From assembly GCF_000332115.1 (NCBI RefSeq), contig NC_020156.1, positions 2,915,501 to 2,979,500 on the forward strand: a stretch of 64,000 nt of DNA, given 5' to 3'. This stretch comes from Nonlabens dokdonensis DSW-6. Its GTDB lineage: Bacteria; Bacteroidota; Bacteroidia; Flavobacteriales; Flavobacteriaceae. Below, piece by piece: positions 35,896-44,972 of this stretch. Position 1 is the stretch's first letter. The number at the start of each line of letters is the position of its first letter. The position numbers and the translations under genes are program-made. The notes beneath the pieces were generated by a model. The model had not been told where the DNA came from and searched no databases. It saw nothing but the letters and a program-made list of their open reading frames with translations.

Positions 35896-37818
35896 TTATT
35901 GTTTTAAAACAATTTGCTCGTCATAAAAAGATTTCAATTGATCGATGCTGTCATTCCATAAAGTGAAATCCTTTTTTTCTATCAATCGTTTCTTTACTGT
36001 AATGTCTGACGTGTAAACGATCTTTTGATTTTCTTGAGCATATTTCATTTTTATAGAAAGATATTCGTTTTCTATATTCAAAGCTTCTGGCAGCGTTCCT
36101 ACCTTAAAGTTTGCTGGAATGTTAAGTATAAATGTTTTTTGCTCTTTCCTTTTTGAGGATAATTGAAAAGAAGTCTTGCGTTCGTCATCCATTTTATAAT
36201 TACTCATGTAGCGCACTGGATCCAGTTCTAAGTAATACGTATTATCAAAATTGCTTACCGCATTTGCCACCTTAAAATCATATTCTAGAAGGATATCCTT
36301 ATCTCGAGCCATGTTATCAAACGGAGTGGTACTTTCTACCTTCATATTTTGATTACCATCTGCGAGCACTTTTAAAAGGACTTCTTCCCGTTTATCTTGC
36401 GGTAGCCCAGTAAAATTATATAAGAAACTAGAAACTTGCTCACCTTTCATTTCACGTTTCATTTTTCCATTTAAATCGTCTCCTACTATATCAAATGTTG
36501 CTGTATAACTTTCTAGATTAGAAGCAGCACTCAATTGTGGTACTTTAACAAGCTCATAATTATTGCCATTTTCAATAAGCGCTTGCTTACCTTGTATACG
36601 AGTAGCAAAAGTTCCGTATCTATTGAATTTCTCTGTTCCATCTAAGAATACAGGTTTTCCATCGATCATTATTGCTGTAATCATGTGGTTATCTACACTC
36701 AAGGATGGCGTAGAGTAGTCATAAGCAATGGCGTCAGTTCCTATCCACACCAGTCTTGCGTCAAAACCTGCTTCCACCAGCATCGTTTTTAAAAGAATTG
36801 CCATTCCCTTACAATCACCATAACGTTTATCAAATACATTTTGTGGAGCATCTGGCTGGAAACCAGCGATTCCTTCCTCAAAAGCGATGTACTTGATGTT
36901 ATCCTGTACCCAATAATAAATGGCTTTTACTTGTTCATCCTTATCAGTAATTCCAGCGGTAATTTCTGCTACTTTTTCTTTTATTGGAGCATTGTCTATT
37001 TCTACCTCGCTTACTAGTTTTGCATACCAATTATATAAGTCTTTAGTTTCTTTAAATAAAGTTTGAGAAACTCCATCTTTATCTTCAAAAGACTTTGATA
37101 GCAACAACACATGCGGATAAATAAAGGAGTTTCCTTGCATGCGACTTTCACGAGCACCAGGCTCTATTTTGGAGATTTTAAAAGTTACTATAGTGTCTCC
37201 ATCATCTTTCTTTTCAGAACGTTTGATGTCATATCCATCAAAGTGATATTCTTTGAGTTCAAGCTCTAACCACGACGGAATTACAAACGTGACATCACCT
37301 TTCATAATTCGATAACTGTCTGTAAAGTAATGACTAGTAAAATATTTAATGTCTAGGTATTCTTTTTCCTCTTTTACAGTTAACGTATATCCTTGCAAAG
37401 GAAAAGTAAGCTTCCCATATTTTACTCGGTAGTCATTATGAAAAATAGATTCTGTAGAGTACGCCTCATCTTGTAATTCCCAGTAAACTCTCTTATTTCT
37501 TCTAGATAGCAATCGCAATTCTTCAACACTAGACTCGTTGTCATAACCTGTAGAATAACCTATATCTGCTCGAGAAGCTATGGAAAAATAGGTGGTAGAT
37601 TTAGTCTCTTGCACCTCTACTTTTCCTGTAGAGTTGTTTCTATCAAAAGAGATGTGAATGCTCTGATTTTCGATAACGACGTCGTCATCTTCAAATTCTT
37701 TTTTCAGTTTTTTAGCACGTTGGGTGTCTTGTGGTGTAGGATTATTCTTTTGCGCTAGTCCTGCAAGAGAGCAAAATAGAAGCGATAGTAAGAAGCATCG
37801 CTTGAGTAATAAAATCAT
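35896..37818 (-). CDS. DUF3857/transglutaminase-family protein
   Basis: 640 residues. Signal peptide near residues 8-24 (FLLSLLFCSLAGLAQ). The N-terminal DUF3857 domain runs to about residue 260. The transglutaminase core has Cys in RYGDCKGMAILLKTML near residue 335, His in SVDNHMITAIMIDG and Asp in PVFLDGTEKF, so the triad is complete. A C-terminal DUF3858-type beta domain follows. Such proteins are periplasmic or surface-exposed and of unknown substrate. It heads a two-gene operon with a degenerate paralogue. Confidence 0.85.
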   Translation of the reverse strand: MILLLKRCFLLSLLFCSLAGLAQKNNPTPQDTQRAKKLKKEFEDDDVVIENQSIHISFDRNNSTGKVEVQETKSTTYFSIASRADIGYSTGYDNESSVEELRLLSRRNKRVYWELQDEAYSTESIFHNDYRVKYGKLTFPLQGYTLTVKEEKEYLDIKYFTSHYFTDSYRIMKGDVTFVIPSWLELELKEYHFDGYDIKRSEKKDDGDTIVTFKISKIEPGARESRMQGNSFIYPHVLLLSKSFEDKDGVSQTLFKETKDLYNWYAKLVSEVEIDNAPIKEKVAEITAGITDKDEQVKAIYYWVQDNIKYIAFEEGIAGFQPDAPQNVFDKRYGDCKGMAILLKTMLVEAGFDARLVWIGTDAIAYDYSTPSLSVDNHMITAIMIDGKPVFLDGTEKFNRYGTFATRIQGKQALIENGNNYELVKVPQLSAASNLESYTATFDIVGDDLNGKMKREMKGEQVSSFLYNFTGLPQDKREEVLLKVLADGNQNMKVESTTPFDNMARDKDILLEYDFKVANAVSNFDNTYYLELDPVRYMSNYKMDDERKTSFQLSSKRKEQKTFILNIPANFKVGTLPEALNIENEYLSIKMKYAQENQKIVYTSDITVKKRLIEKKDFTLWNDSIDQLKSFYDEQIVLKQ

Positions 37819-37914
37819 AATAAAAACTTAAGTCTCAAATATAAAACCTATATCTAGAAAAAGATTGATTTTTTATCAATAGTTAATGATTTATTAAAAT
37901 AATGTAAGAAATTC

Positions 37915-37930
37915 CGCTTTCGCGAAAGCG
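37915..37930. repeat. 16-bp palindrome, copy 9
   Basis: Intergenic, between the PRMT-like gene and the transglutaminase gene. Symmetry extends to TTCC...GGAA. Confidence 0.95.
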
Positions 37931-37983
37931 GAACAATTAAAAATAGCATCAATATAAACAGTAATCTTGATTCATACGAGACA

Positions 37984-38982
37984 TTATTCTACACCGCATT
38001 TGAGTTCGATTTCTGGATCAATGAAGTAATCAAAATTGATGAATTCAAAATTAAAGGGCTGTTCTAATGGAATTTCAAAGGGAATGGTAAGCGAGGATGA
38101 ACCTCTTTCCAACCAAATATCATTTAAAACATGTACTCTGGTATCAATTAAAATACGTTCAAAGCGCGACATATCGTAAGGTGCTAGTGGCACTTTTTTA
38201 TTCATTACGTGAGACGGCAGGAGCTGCTCGAGAGCGTTATCTTTTAAAACTTCTCTCACATTCATAATAGAACCGTATTTCTCTTCCTGATTATTTTCTT
38301 CATTGATGGAGCTCGTCAAAAAGGAAAGATCGATCTGCACATTTTGAGGTATAACTGTAATCTCTTCATGAAACTGCGGCAGTAAATTTGCCAAAATAGG
38401 AACATAACACTCTCTAAACAACATACAATCTAGAGTCTCACTTATCAAAATGTCAAATTCTCGTGGTTCTTCTATTTGAAAAGTAATAGCATCTGCTTCA
38501 TGGATATTTCTAAGGTATGCCTTAAGATTTAAATGTTCTATTAATTTTTGGGCTGCAGTCACCGAACTTGAGTTGATCTCTAGCAATTCAAATTGAACTT
38601 CCTCTGGTTTAAAATGTGGTGCTACAAGTGTAAATAATGGTGCATAAGGACCACAGCCTGCATAAAATATAGAAACTGTTTTGTCAGGATTAGCCTCTCG
38701 CTTATTGCGTATAGCTATTAGGATTGCTTTTACAAATTTCTCCGTTCTATGATAATCTAACAAGCATTGAGCTGCGTGGTTGAGACCTAATGCTTTTCCT
38801 TTAGAAGCTGGAATGGCAGCAAGATGCTCCATTTTTGAGTCATAACCAGAAATATCGGTGGCTTTTTGAAATTGTTGATGAATGGCGTCGATGCTGATTT
38901 TGAGATTTTCTTGATTCAGATGTTCATTTATAATGGAAGAGCCTAGCCCTTTGATGAGGTCTAGCGTATTAGTTTTTGACAT
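37984..38982 (-). CDS. PRMT-like SAM methyltransferase
   Basis: 332 residues. Motif I of class I methyltransferases appears as VSIFYAGCGPYAPLFTLV, followed by the acidic ELLEINSSS after strand 2. FDILISETLDCMLFRECYVP resembles the double-E loop of protein arginine methyltransferases (E in SET and E in RE). The C-terminal part is beta-rich, as the PRMT barrel would be, though it is short. It would methylate a protein or small molecule; the substrate is unknown and there is no neighbour to suggest it. Transcribed alone. Confidence 0.7.
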   Translation of the reverse strand: MSKTNTLDLIKGLGSSIINEHLNQENLKISIDAIHQQFQKATDISGYDSKMEHLAAIPASKGKALGLNHAAQCLLDYHRTEKFVKAILIAIRNKREANPDKTVSIFYAGCGPYAPLFTLVAPHFKPEEVQFELLEINSSSVTAAQKLIEHLNLKAYLRNIHEADAITFQIEEPREFDILISETLDCMLFRECYVPILANLLPQFHEEITVIPQNVQIDLSFLTSSINEENNQEEKYGSIMNVREVLKDNALEQLLPSHVMNKKVPLAPYDMSRFERILIDTRVHVLNDIWLERGSSSLTIPFEIPLEQPFNFEFINFDYFIDPEIELKCGVE

Positions 38983-39118
38983 GTATGAGGTTTTGGTGGT
39001 TGTCTGAATATTTTAGTCTCAATAATGAAATGAGGCCAATTAAATTAAAAGAATTTATTTTGTCAATCTTTAATTTTATAAAAAAGATTGATAAATAGTT
39101 AGGCTAGTGCTGTCCGTC

Positions 39119-39841
39119 TCAATTACTTCGTGGTCTAAGGCTCCATATTTCGTGAATAGGATCTCCTTTACTAGAAAAACCAGTATGATGCCATTCACCA
39201 TCTTTTAAGTCATAGTTAAATTTCAAGTTCAATCCGACTTTTGAATTATTCTTTGAAAAGAATTCAATATTTTCAGAATACGCACCGTTTTCTGTGCTGT
39301 AAGTTCCGCCACCAGTTCCTTTAAATTCTTTAGTTTCTGTATTATATGCGATCCATTGAAATCTAGTTCCAGATAAAATTTTCATGGTCTTTCTTGGGCG
39401 GTTTGTATCTCTGGATTGAGTTTTTCCATCTTTAACTCTTCCTGACATTAACCATGCTCCTTGCAGTTGACCTGGAGTGCCATTATCAAGTCTTTTGAAT
39501 TTCTCGCCATTTTCTTCAATTATAAATTCATTTTCATCAGTCATAGAAATTTCAAAACTAATTTCATTACCTACCATTTCAGGGTTGGAAGAATGAAATT
39601 CAACTGTTTCAGTTAAGGTATTATTATTTAAGTCCCACGTGCCTCCATTAGTCTCGATAAATTTACCGGTAGCAGAGTTATAAATTGTTGAAACTTGATA
39701 AGCTTCGGAAAATATAACTACTCGCTTTAAAGAATCTCCATCTTTTGATAAGGAGAAGTATTCCCAAGCACCTTTTAAGCCTTGGGCTTGAAGGCCTAGT
39801 GCAAAGCATATACTAAATAGAAGTAACAGGTTGATTTTCAT
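39119..39841 (-). CDS. Secreted protein with duplicated lipocalin-like domain
   Basis: 240 residues with a signal peptide (MKINLLLLFSICFALGLQAQ). Two similar halves each begin GAW (GLKGAWEYFSLSKDGDSLKR and LQGAWLMSGRVKDGKTQSRD), and each has a YNxxTxxF..xGGT strand and an S(x)NIEF/TVEFHS strand. This is an internal duplication of a ~100-residue beta domain found singly or in pairs in Bacteroidota. Function unknown, probably binding of a small ligand. Confidence 0.72.
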   Translation of the reverse strand: MKINLLLLFSICFALGLQAQGLKGAWEYFSLSKDGDSLKRVVIFSEAYQVSTIYNSATGKFIETNGGTWDLNNNTLTETVEFHSSNPEMVGNEISFEISMTDENEFIIEENGEKFKRLDNGTPGQLQGAWLMSGRVKDGKTQSRDTNRPRKTMKILSGTRFQWIAYNTETKEFKGTGGGTYSTENGAYSENIEFFSKNNSKVGLNLKFNYDLKDGEWHHTGFSSKGDPIHEIWSLRPRSN

Positions 39842-40003
39842 AGTTTAATATTTAGATAAATAGGATATGGAAATGCCATCCTTTCCTCGTCTAAAGTTAC
39901 TATAATCTCATCAAAGATGAATTGTCAATTATAGGATAGTGTTGTTCAAATGAAGGGAAATTTTATTTCCTCATTATTAAATTGCTTCTCACAAGTATAA
40001 AAG

Positions 40004-40930
40004 TTACTTTTTGATGAACTTAATTGGGTCACTGTTTTCAAACTTCAAGAAATAGAGACCTGTTTTAAGGTTTTGAATATCGATTTTATTTTCAGTATTC
40101 TTTCCTTTACTTATTTGAGTTCCTAGCTGGTTGTAAATGATATATTCTTTTGGTTCTTTCCAATTAGAGACTCTTAAGACCTCAGATGCTGGATTGGGAT
40201 ATACCTCAATATTAGTTATTGGTTGATTGTCATCGATACTTAAAACCGTAGCTTCTACAACGAGATCATCAATTACCATTTCTTCTTGAACTCCAGAAAA
40301 AGCTCTAATCCTTATTTTCATGAGGCTTCCAGAAATTTGAGTACCAAATATCACATCTAAATCATAATTTAATTGTTTCATGGCATTTGTGATTTGCGCT
40401 GTATAAGTACCATTAAGATCATCGTCTTCATAAAAATTAAAGGTATTTCCATTAATAACACCTCTAAAATCTCCAAAGGTCACCCATAAACCACCATCTA
40501 TTTGATATTCTAAGGTTAGAAAGTCTGAAGCTTCATATCGATCTGCGACGTCGTTTGTTACTCCGATTTTCATCTGAACCGAAATACCAGAAGCTCCGCT
40601 TATATTAATGTCGTTAGTTGTTAAATACAATTGCCCGCCATCAGCTAAATAACCATCAAAGTCTTCCCACATGATTAGATTGGAGCCACTGAAGCCTGTA
40701 GGTTGTACGTCAATTGATGAATTTGCAGCAGGATTACCTCTTAATATGTAGTCGGAAGCAGTGAAATTTACGAAGTCAACATTTGATCCGCTTGCTGTAG
40801 TTAGGTTATAGGTATCCTCATCTGTGCCCTCGAATCCATTTGCGTACAGTTGTACTTGAGAGTAACCAATATTAAAGGTCAAAATAAAAGTCAAAGAGAA
40901 TAGCGCCAGAGTTGTGATGTGTTTTTTCAT
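40004..40930 (-). CDS. Secreted protein with T9SS sorting domain
   Basis: 308 residues. Signal peptide (FSLTFILTFNIGYSQ). The middle is a jelly-roll-like beta domain (GSNLIMWEDFDGYLADGGQLYL, LTLEYQIDGGLWVTFGDF), similar to carbohydrate-binding or MAM-like folds. The C-terminal sorting domain has ITNIEVYPNPASEVLRVSN and GLYFLKFEN...KFIKK. Exported by the type IX system. No enzyme domain seen, so it is probably an adhesin or binding protein. Confidence 0.85.
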   Translation of the reverse strand: MKKHITTLALFSLTFILTFNIGYSQVQLYANGFEGTDEDTYNLTTASGSNVDFVNFTASDYILRGNPAANSSIDVQPTGFSGSNLIMWEDFDGYLADGGQLYLTTNDINISGASGISVQMKIGVTNDVADRYEASDFLTLEYQIDGGLWVTFGDFRGVINGNTFNFYEDDDLNGTYTAQITNAMKQLNYDLDVIFGTQISGSLMKIRIRAFSGVQEEMVIDDLVVEATVLSIDDNQPITNIEVYPNPASEVLRVSNWKEPKEYIIYNQLGTQISKGKNTENKIDIQNLKTGLYFLKFENSDPIKFIKK

Positions 40931-41017
40931 TGTACTGAGTTTTACATAATTTCATTATCTCAAAACATGGTCTATTCTCCTATCTCTAGAAAATTTTATA
41001 AGACCAGATTAAAGCCA

Positions 41018-42595
41018 TTATTTTTCATATTCTAATGGCGTTCTTGTTACTGTTACTTTCCATATTTTATTGGACGCTCCAGATTTTCCTTTTCCAAAAG
41101 TAGAGGGAGAATCTTCATAGGCTTCGATACCACCATATATATAGCCTATTTGTACTGTATTTGATGCGTTAAAAGTACTTTCACTATCAATAACATCTGT
41201 TTCTTCACCATTAATAATCAAGTACTTTATATTACTACTGGGCATAAACTCTGCTTCGGCGCCATAAAAATATTTAGACGGAAATGCATTTGAAATAGTA
41301 TCATAATTACTCTCAAGTGATTTAATATTGTATTTATTATAGCCCATTGTATTAGTAAAGCCAGATAAAAAATCATCAGCTTTACCATTTCCTATTCCAC
41401 CAGGGAGAAAAGTATGGATTTCATTTGATGAGGCGTCATAAATAGCAAAGTCGGGACAAGAGTATACATTAGTGTCATATTGATTATGCTTTTTATCTAC
41501 ATAATAAGAATTTACAGCATCTGGAGTGATATAGATAGCATCATTCCATGCTGCAAGTGTTTTTTCCCCATATTTGAAAACACCACTCATTAACGCAAAA
41601 TTAGGCGCGAGTTCATTGTTTTTATCTAGATATAGAGAAGATACTACTGGTAAATCACGTCTTCTAAAAACAGAGGTTCTATCGGCTATATCACCGGCAG
41701 TTTTGGTTTTTAACTCGGCACTTGTCATATCACTTATCGTATCTAGGATATTTGCAGTAAGTGCAAGTGTTGTAGTATCATCATTAAATTCAAATTTAAA
41801 AACTGCATTTGAATATACTTGTAAGCTATCAAATTTATGCCCGCCAGCAAGGTAGAATTGATCTCCTGCTTTTTTTAACTCACCACCGGTAACCTGTAAT
41901 GTGGAATTAGTTCCAAAACGAAATAACTTCATCCATTCTGCTGCTGTAAGACTCCAGTCAGCATTAGTAATTCTAATTAAAAGGGGTATGTTGATACGAG
42001 CAATAGCATCAAAGGTTTGGTAATTGCCTTTAGTAGGGACAACTCCTACAGGAGAGCCGTAACCACCGGTAACATATAAATAATCGCCAGATTGTAACGC
42101 CTGCGGATTTGAACATTGAAAGATGTTACCGTAATTTTTTAGTATTGCGGCTACTTTAGTGCACGCTGCTTGGACATCTTCAGGTTCATTTTGTGTTCCA
42201 TTACCCATATCTGTAATGGTTTGTAACATATCGTCATAGGTTAAAACAGATTCAGTTCCAGTAATAGGATTAAATGTGTAAATCGCTTTATTAAATGATT
42301 TAGGAGGAAAAGACTTCAAAGAATAATCTGCGTTAAGATTGTGAAGTCCTCCTATAGGATCTTCGCCATTAGTTCTACCAGCAAAAAGTACCCAATTATC
42401 ATCAATTCTCCCATGAACAAAAGATTGTAAAGCAGGAGCGAGGTAATCGGCTGTAACGGGCTCTATAGCCACGTCATAGGTATAAGTGGCAGGATAATCA
42501 GTGGGAACTTCGTTGTTAGTTTCTTTTTTCTTGCAAGAAACTGTGAGGAAAATCAGTAAAGCTGGGATTAAAATTTTTGACACGGTAATTTTCAT
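41018..42595 (-). CDS. Lipoprotein, possible beta-propeller, next to spike genes
   Basis: 525 residues. Lipoprotein signal with lipobox TVSC (MKITVSKILIPALLIFLTVS-C). The mature part has kelch-like strands (HGRIDDNWVLFAGRTNG, GDYLYVTGGYGSPVG, GDQFYLAGGHKFDS, YLIINGEETDVIDSE), suggesting a beta-propeller on the cell surface or in the periplasm. It has its own upstream motif (42660-42678) and lies 151 bp after the PAAR gene on the same strand. I do not recognise a named family. Context points to the spike locus. Confidence 0.65.
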   Translation of the reverse strand: MKITVSKILIPALLIFLTVSCKKKETNNEVPTDYPATYTYDVAIEPVTADYLAPALQSFVHGRIDDNWVLFAGRTNGEDPIGGLHNLNADYSLKSFPPKSFNKAIYTFNPITGTESVLTYDDMLQTITDMGNGTQNEPEDVQAACTKVAAILKNYGNIFQCSNPQALQSGDYLYVTGGYGSPVGVVPTKGNYQTFDAIARINIPLLIRITNADWSLTAAEWMKLFRFGTNSTLQVTGGELKKAGDQFYLAGGHKFDSLQVYSNAVFKFEFNDDTTTLALTANILDTISDMTSAELKTKTAGDIADRTSVFRRRDLPVVSSLYLDKNNELAPNFALMSGVFKYGEKTLAAWNDAIYITPDAVNSYYVDKKHNQYDTNVYSCPDFAIYDASSNEIHTFLPGGIGNGKADDFLSGFTNTMGYNKYNIKSLESNYDTISNAFPSKYFYGAEAEFMPSSNIKYLIINGEETDVIDSESTFNASNTVQIGYIYGGIEAYEDSPSTFGKGKSGASNKIWKVTVTRTPLEYEK

Positions 42596-42659
42596 GAGGT
42601 TGGTTATTAAGGGTTTTATAATGGTTAAAATTAAGCAGGATTCAAGTACCAGTCAATAT

Positions 42660-42678
42660 GTATAAATACCCAAATTAA
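42660..42678 (-). promoter_or_regulatory. Candidate operator, 19-bp shared motif
   Basis: GTATAAATACCCAAATTAA is identical to 46818-46836 and lies 65 bp before the start codon at 42595. On the coding strand it reads TTAATTTGGGTATTTATAC. Confidence 0.5.
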
Positions 42679-42706
42679 AATGTCTTCAAACAATGTTTGT
42701 GAAATG

Positions 42707-42722
42707 CGCTTTCGCGAAAGCG
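42707..42722. repeat. 16-bp palindrome, copy 10
   Basis: Between the PAAR gene stop and the upstream motif of the lipoprotein gene. Confidence 0.95.
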
Positions 42723-42746
42723 GAATACAATCCCACTAAAAAATGA

Positions 42747-43046
42747 TCAACCACCTATCATTACATTCATTGCTCCTAGAAGGATTTTACCACCGTGAGC
42801 AGTTGTATCTCCAAGCCTTGCAGCAGGTCTACCACCGATAGTAACTGTGGAAGATCCTTTTACAATTACATCTGGAGGTCCTACACAAATAAGTGTATCA
42901 CCTACACAAGCGGCAGGTAATTGCCCTATCAAAACCGTAGGTTCACCTGGTCCGATTATAGGACCACCTACATGTGGTATAGGAGGAGTTCCAGGTGTTT
43001 GCATTGGACATTCATGAAAATCGGTAATTCTTGCTGCTGGTGGCAT
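42747..43046 (-). CDS. PAAR-domain spike-tip protein
   Basis: 99 residues, a complete PAAR domain: MPPAARITDFHECPM at the N-terminus, Pro/Gly-rich repeats (PTVLIGQLPAACVGD, DVIVKGSSTVTIGG) and the end RLGDTTAHGGKILLGA. His and Cys (FHEC, TAHG) probably bind zinc at the tip. PAAR proteins sharpen VgrG-type spikes of type VI and related contractile injection systems. It follows the VgrG gene by 19 bp and carries no extension, so there is no fused effector. Confidence 0.93.
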   Translation of the reverse strand: MPPAARITDFHECPMQTPGTPPIPHVGGPIIGPGEPTVLIGQLPAACVGDTLICVGPPDVIVKGSSTVTIGGRPAARLGDTTAHGGKILLGAMNVMIGG

Positions 43047-43065
43047 ATTATATATCTTTTTTTGA

Positions 43066-44844
43066 TTAGTTGATCATTACCATAGCTCCTTTGAGAGTCA
43101 ATTCTGCATCTCCTTCAATTCTGGCTTGAGTCGCATTTGCAGTGTAACTCATATCTGCTCTTTGATTGATATTTATTCCAGAGGTTTTTACATCACCACC
43201 GTTTGCCATCATCTCAACTCCTTGATCGCCTTTAAGAGATAATTTTCCATTTGCTTCAATAGAAATATCTTTAGGACTTGTCATGCTAATACCTTTATCG
43301 GATAAGGTAAATTTGTTATCGTTTTGATCTTTTATGGAAATGTTTTTCTCTTTATCGCTTAAAACGATACTGTTTTCATTCGGTGTTGCAATTAGGATTT
43401 CATTATCATTTTCATGAAATTCTAAACGCAATCCTGACTTAGTAACCAGTGCCTTGACAGTGTTGTTATTATCAAGCGTAAGATTTTTATCAGGACTATT
43501 CTTAGGATTACTGTATAAACTACCTAAAATGACAATAGACCTAGGATCTTCATTTAAACATCCCAAAACGACTTCATCTCCTATTTCTGGAAGAAATAAC
43601 GCTCCTGCATTATTTGATGCATAAAAATTAGAATATCGTGCCCATAATCCATTTCCTGTGTTATCCATCAATGGAACGTCTACTAAAATTCTATATTGAT
43701 GATCTGGATCACCATCTATTTGTTTCACTATACCGTTAAATAAACCTTTCATCGCAGGAATTAAGCCAGATGCATGGGTATCATTAATTATTGTTTTGTA
43801 AAGGTACTTTTCTAAGAGTCCTATGGAAACTTTTGTTACCCATACACCTGATTCTATATAATGCGTTACATTGGAGACAAGGTGATCACCACTAAAACGA
43901 TCGCCTATACCGTTTAATGTTATATAATTTAGCGGCTCGATAGAAGAGGTGCCTTGAATTTTTACTTCTCCTTGGATTTTGGAATAATTACTTTTAAGCA
44001 GTTGTGCTTGCGTCCAGTTGGTTAGTTCTTTTTGATCTAATACTGCAGTAGTTTGTAAATTATAATCTTCAAGGTCTATCACGTTAGATAATTGAGTGGA
44101 CGACAAATTGCCAGGACCAGAATATGTATTCTTAGTTGTTGATGATAGTTGCGCTTGGTCTTTGTAATCCCAGCTGCTTGCTTTTACAGAACTTAATTGA
44201 TCACTTGCATTTAAGTTGATATCAATTTCAAATATGCTTTCACCATAAGCAGCGGTAAGTACAGAACTGGTATTCTTATCTGGTTTTTGTGCGGTAACCC
44301 TTCCGTTGCTATTAGTTATTAGTAAACTATTTGCAGCAGCTCTAGATAACAAATAATCCCAATCAGTTGCGTTATGTTGCACTTGCTGTTGCCACTTTAC
44401 TTCGGTAGAAGACACAGATGCTGTAAGACCGTTATTATTAATTAGAGTAGTAAGAATATCACTATCGGTTTGATTAAAAAAAGACCTGCTGTTTTGTCCT
44501 ACCGTCATTTTTATTGCTTTATCATAACATTCTACTATCAATAAAGAGCCTTGTTCTTGATCAATTTGAAGCCTTTGACCTATTACGATACCTTCAAATA
44601 TGGACTTATTGCTATCATTATAACCTGCTTCTATAATTATTTCAGTACCAGGAACAAATGTGCTGGAATCGCTTGCAGGAAATTGTTCTGTTTCTGCACT
44701 TCCATCTAATAATGTAATCTCAGCTTTTGAAATACGGTTCAATTCTTTTTTGACGACTACAGAACTTACTTGAAATTCATCAGGAATAGAACTTCCATTT
44801 GATTTAATCGCTAGTGTTGTTAAATCGATATTTGGTGTATTCAT
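43066..44844 (-). CDS. VgrG-like spike protein
   Basis: 592 residues. The N-terminal gpD/gp27-like domain (KAEITLLDGSAETEQFPASD, FEGIVIGQRLQIDQEQGSLL) is followed by a gp5-like OB fold (residues about 365-460: NGIVKQIDGDPDHQYRILVD, GALFLPEIGDEVVLGCLNED). A C-terminal beta-helix with short repeats follows (KNISIKDQNDNKFTLSDKGI, GKLSLKGDQGVEM). This is the Vgr family used by T6SS and contractile injection systems. No sheath, tube, baseplate or ClpV gene is in the window, so it is an orphan spike here. The adjacent PAAR gene supplies the tip. Confidence 0.93.
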   Translation of the reverse strand: MNTPNIDLTTLAIKSNGSSIPDEFQVSSVVVKKELNRISKAEITLLDGSAETEQFPASDSSTFVPGTEIIIEAGYNDSNKSIFEGIVIGQRLQIDQEQGSLLIVECYDKAIKMTVGQNSRSFFNQTDSDILTTLINNNGLTASVSSTEVKWQQQVQHNATDWDYLLSRAAANSLLITNSNGRVTAQKPDKNTSSVLTAAYGESIFEIDINLNASDQLSSVKASSWDYKDQAQLSSTTKNTYSGPGNLSSTQLSNVIDLEDYNLQTTAVLDQKELTNWTQAQLLKSNYSKIQGEVKIQGTSSIEPLNYITLNGIGDRFSGDHLVSNVTHYIESGVWVTKVSIGLLEKYLYKTIINDTHASGLIPAMKGLFNGIVKQIDGDPDHQYRILVDVPLMDNTGNGLWARYSNFYASNNAGALFLPEIGDEVVLGCLNEDPRSIVILGSLYSNPKNSPDKNLTLDNNNTVKALVTKSGLRLEFHENDNEILIATPNENSIVLSDKEKNISIKDQNDNKFTLSDKGISMTSPKDISIEANGKLSLKGDQGVEMMANGGDVKTSGININQRADMSYTANATQARIEGDAELTLKGAMVMIN

Positions 44845-44904
44845 AATTTTAATTTTAGATATCGTACATAATAAAATTTAGGTTTACTGCTTTTAAATTT
44901 TTTC

Positions 44905-44920
44905 CGCTTTCGCGAAAGCG
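44905..44920. repeat. 16-bp palindrome, copy 11
   Basis: In the upstream region of the vgrG-like gene, 60 bp before its start; flanked CC...GGAA. Confidence 0.95.
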
Positions 44921-44972
44921 GAACACCAATAACTCCATAACGATAAGTGTTTTTTATATGTGCAGCTATTTT

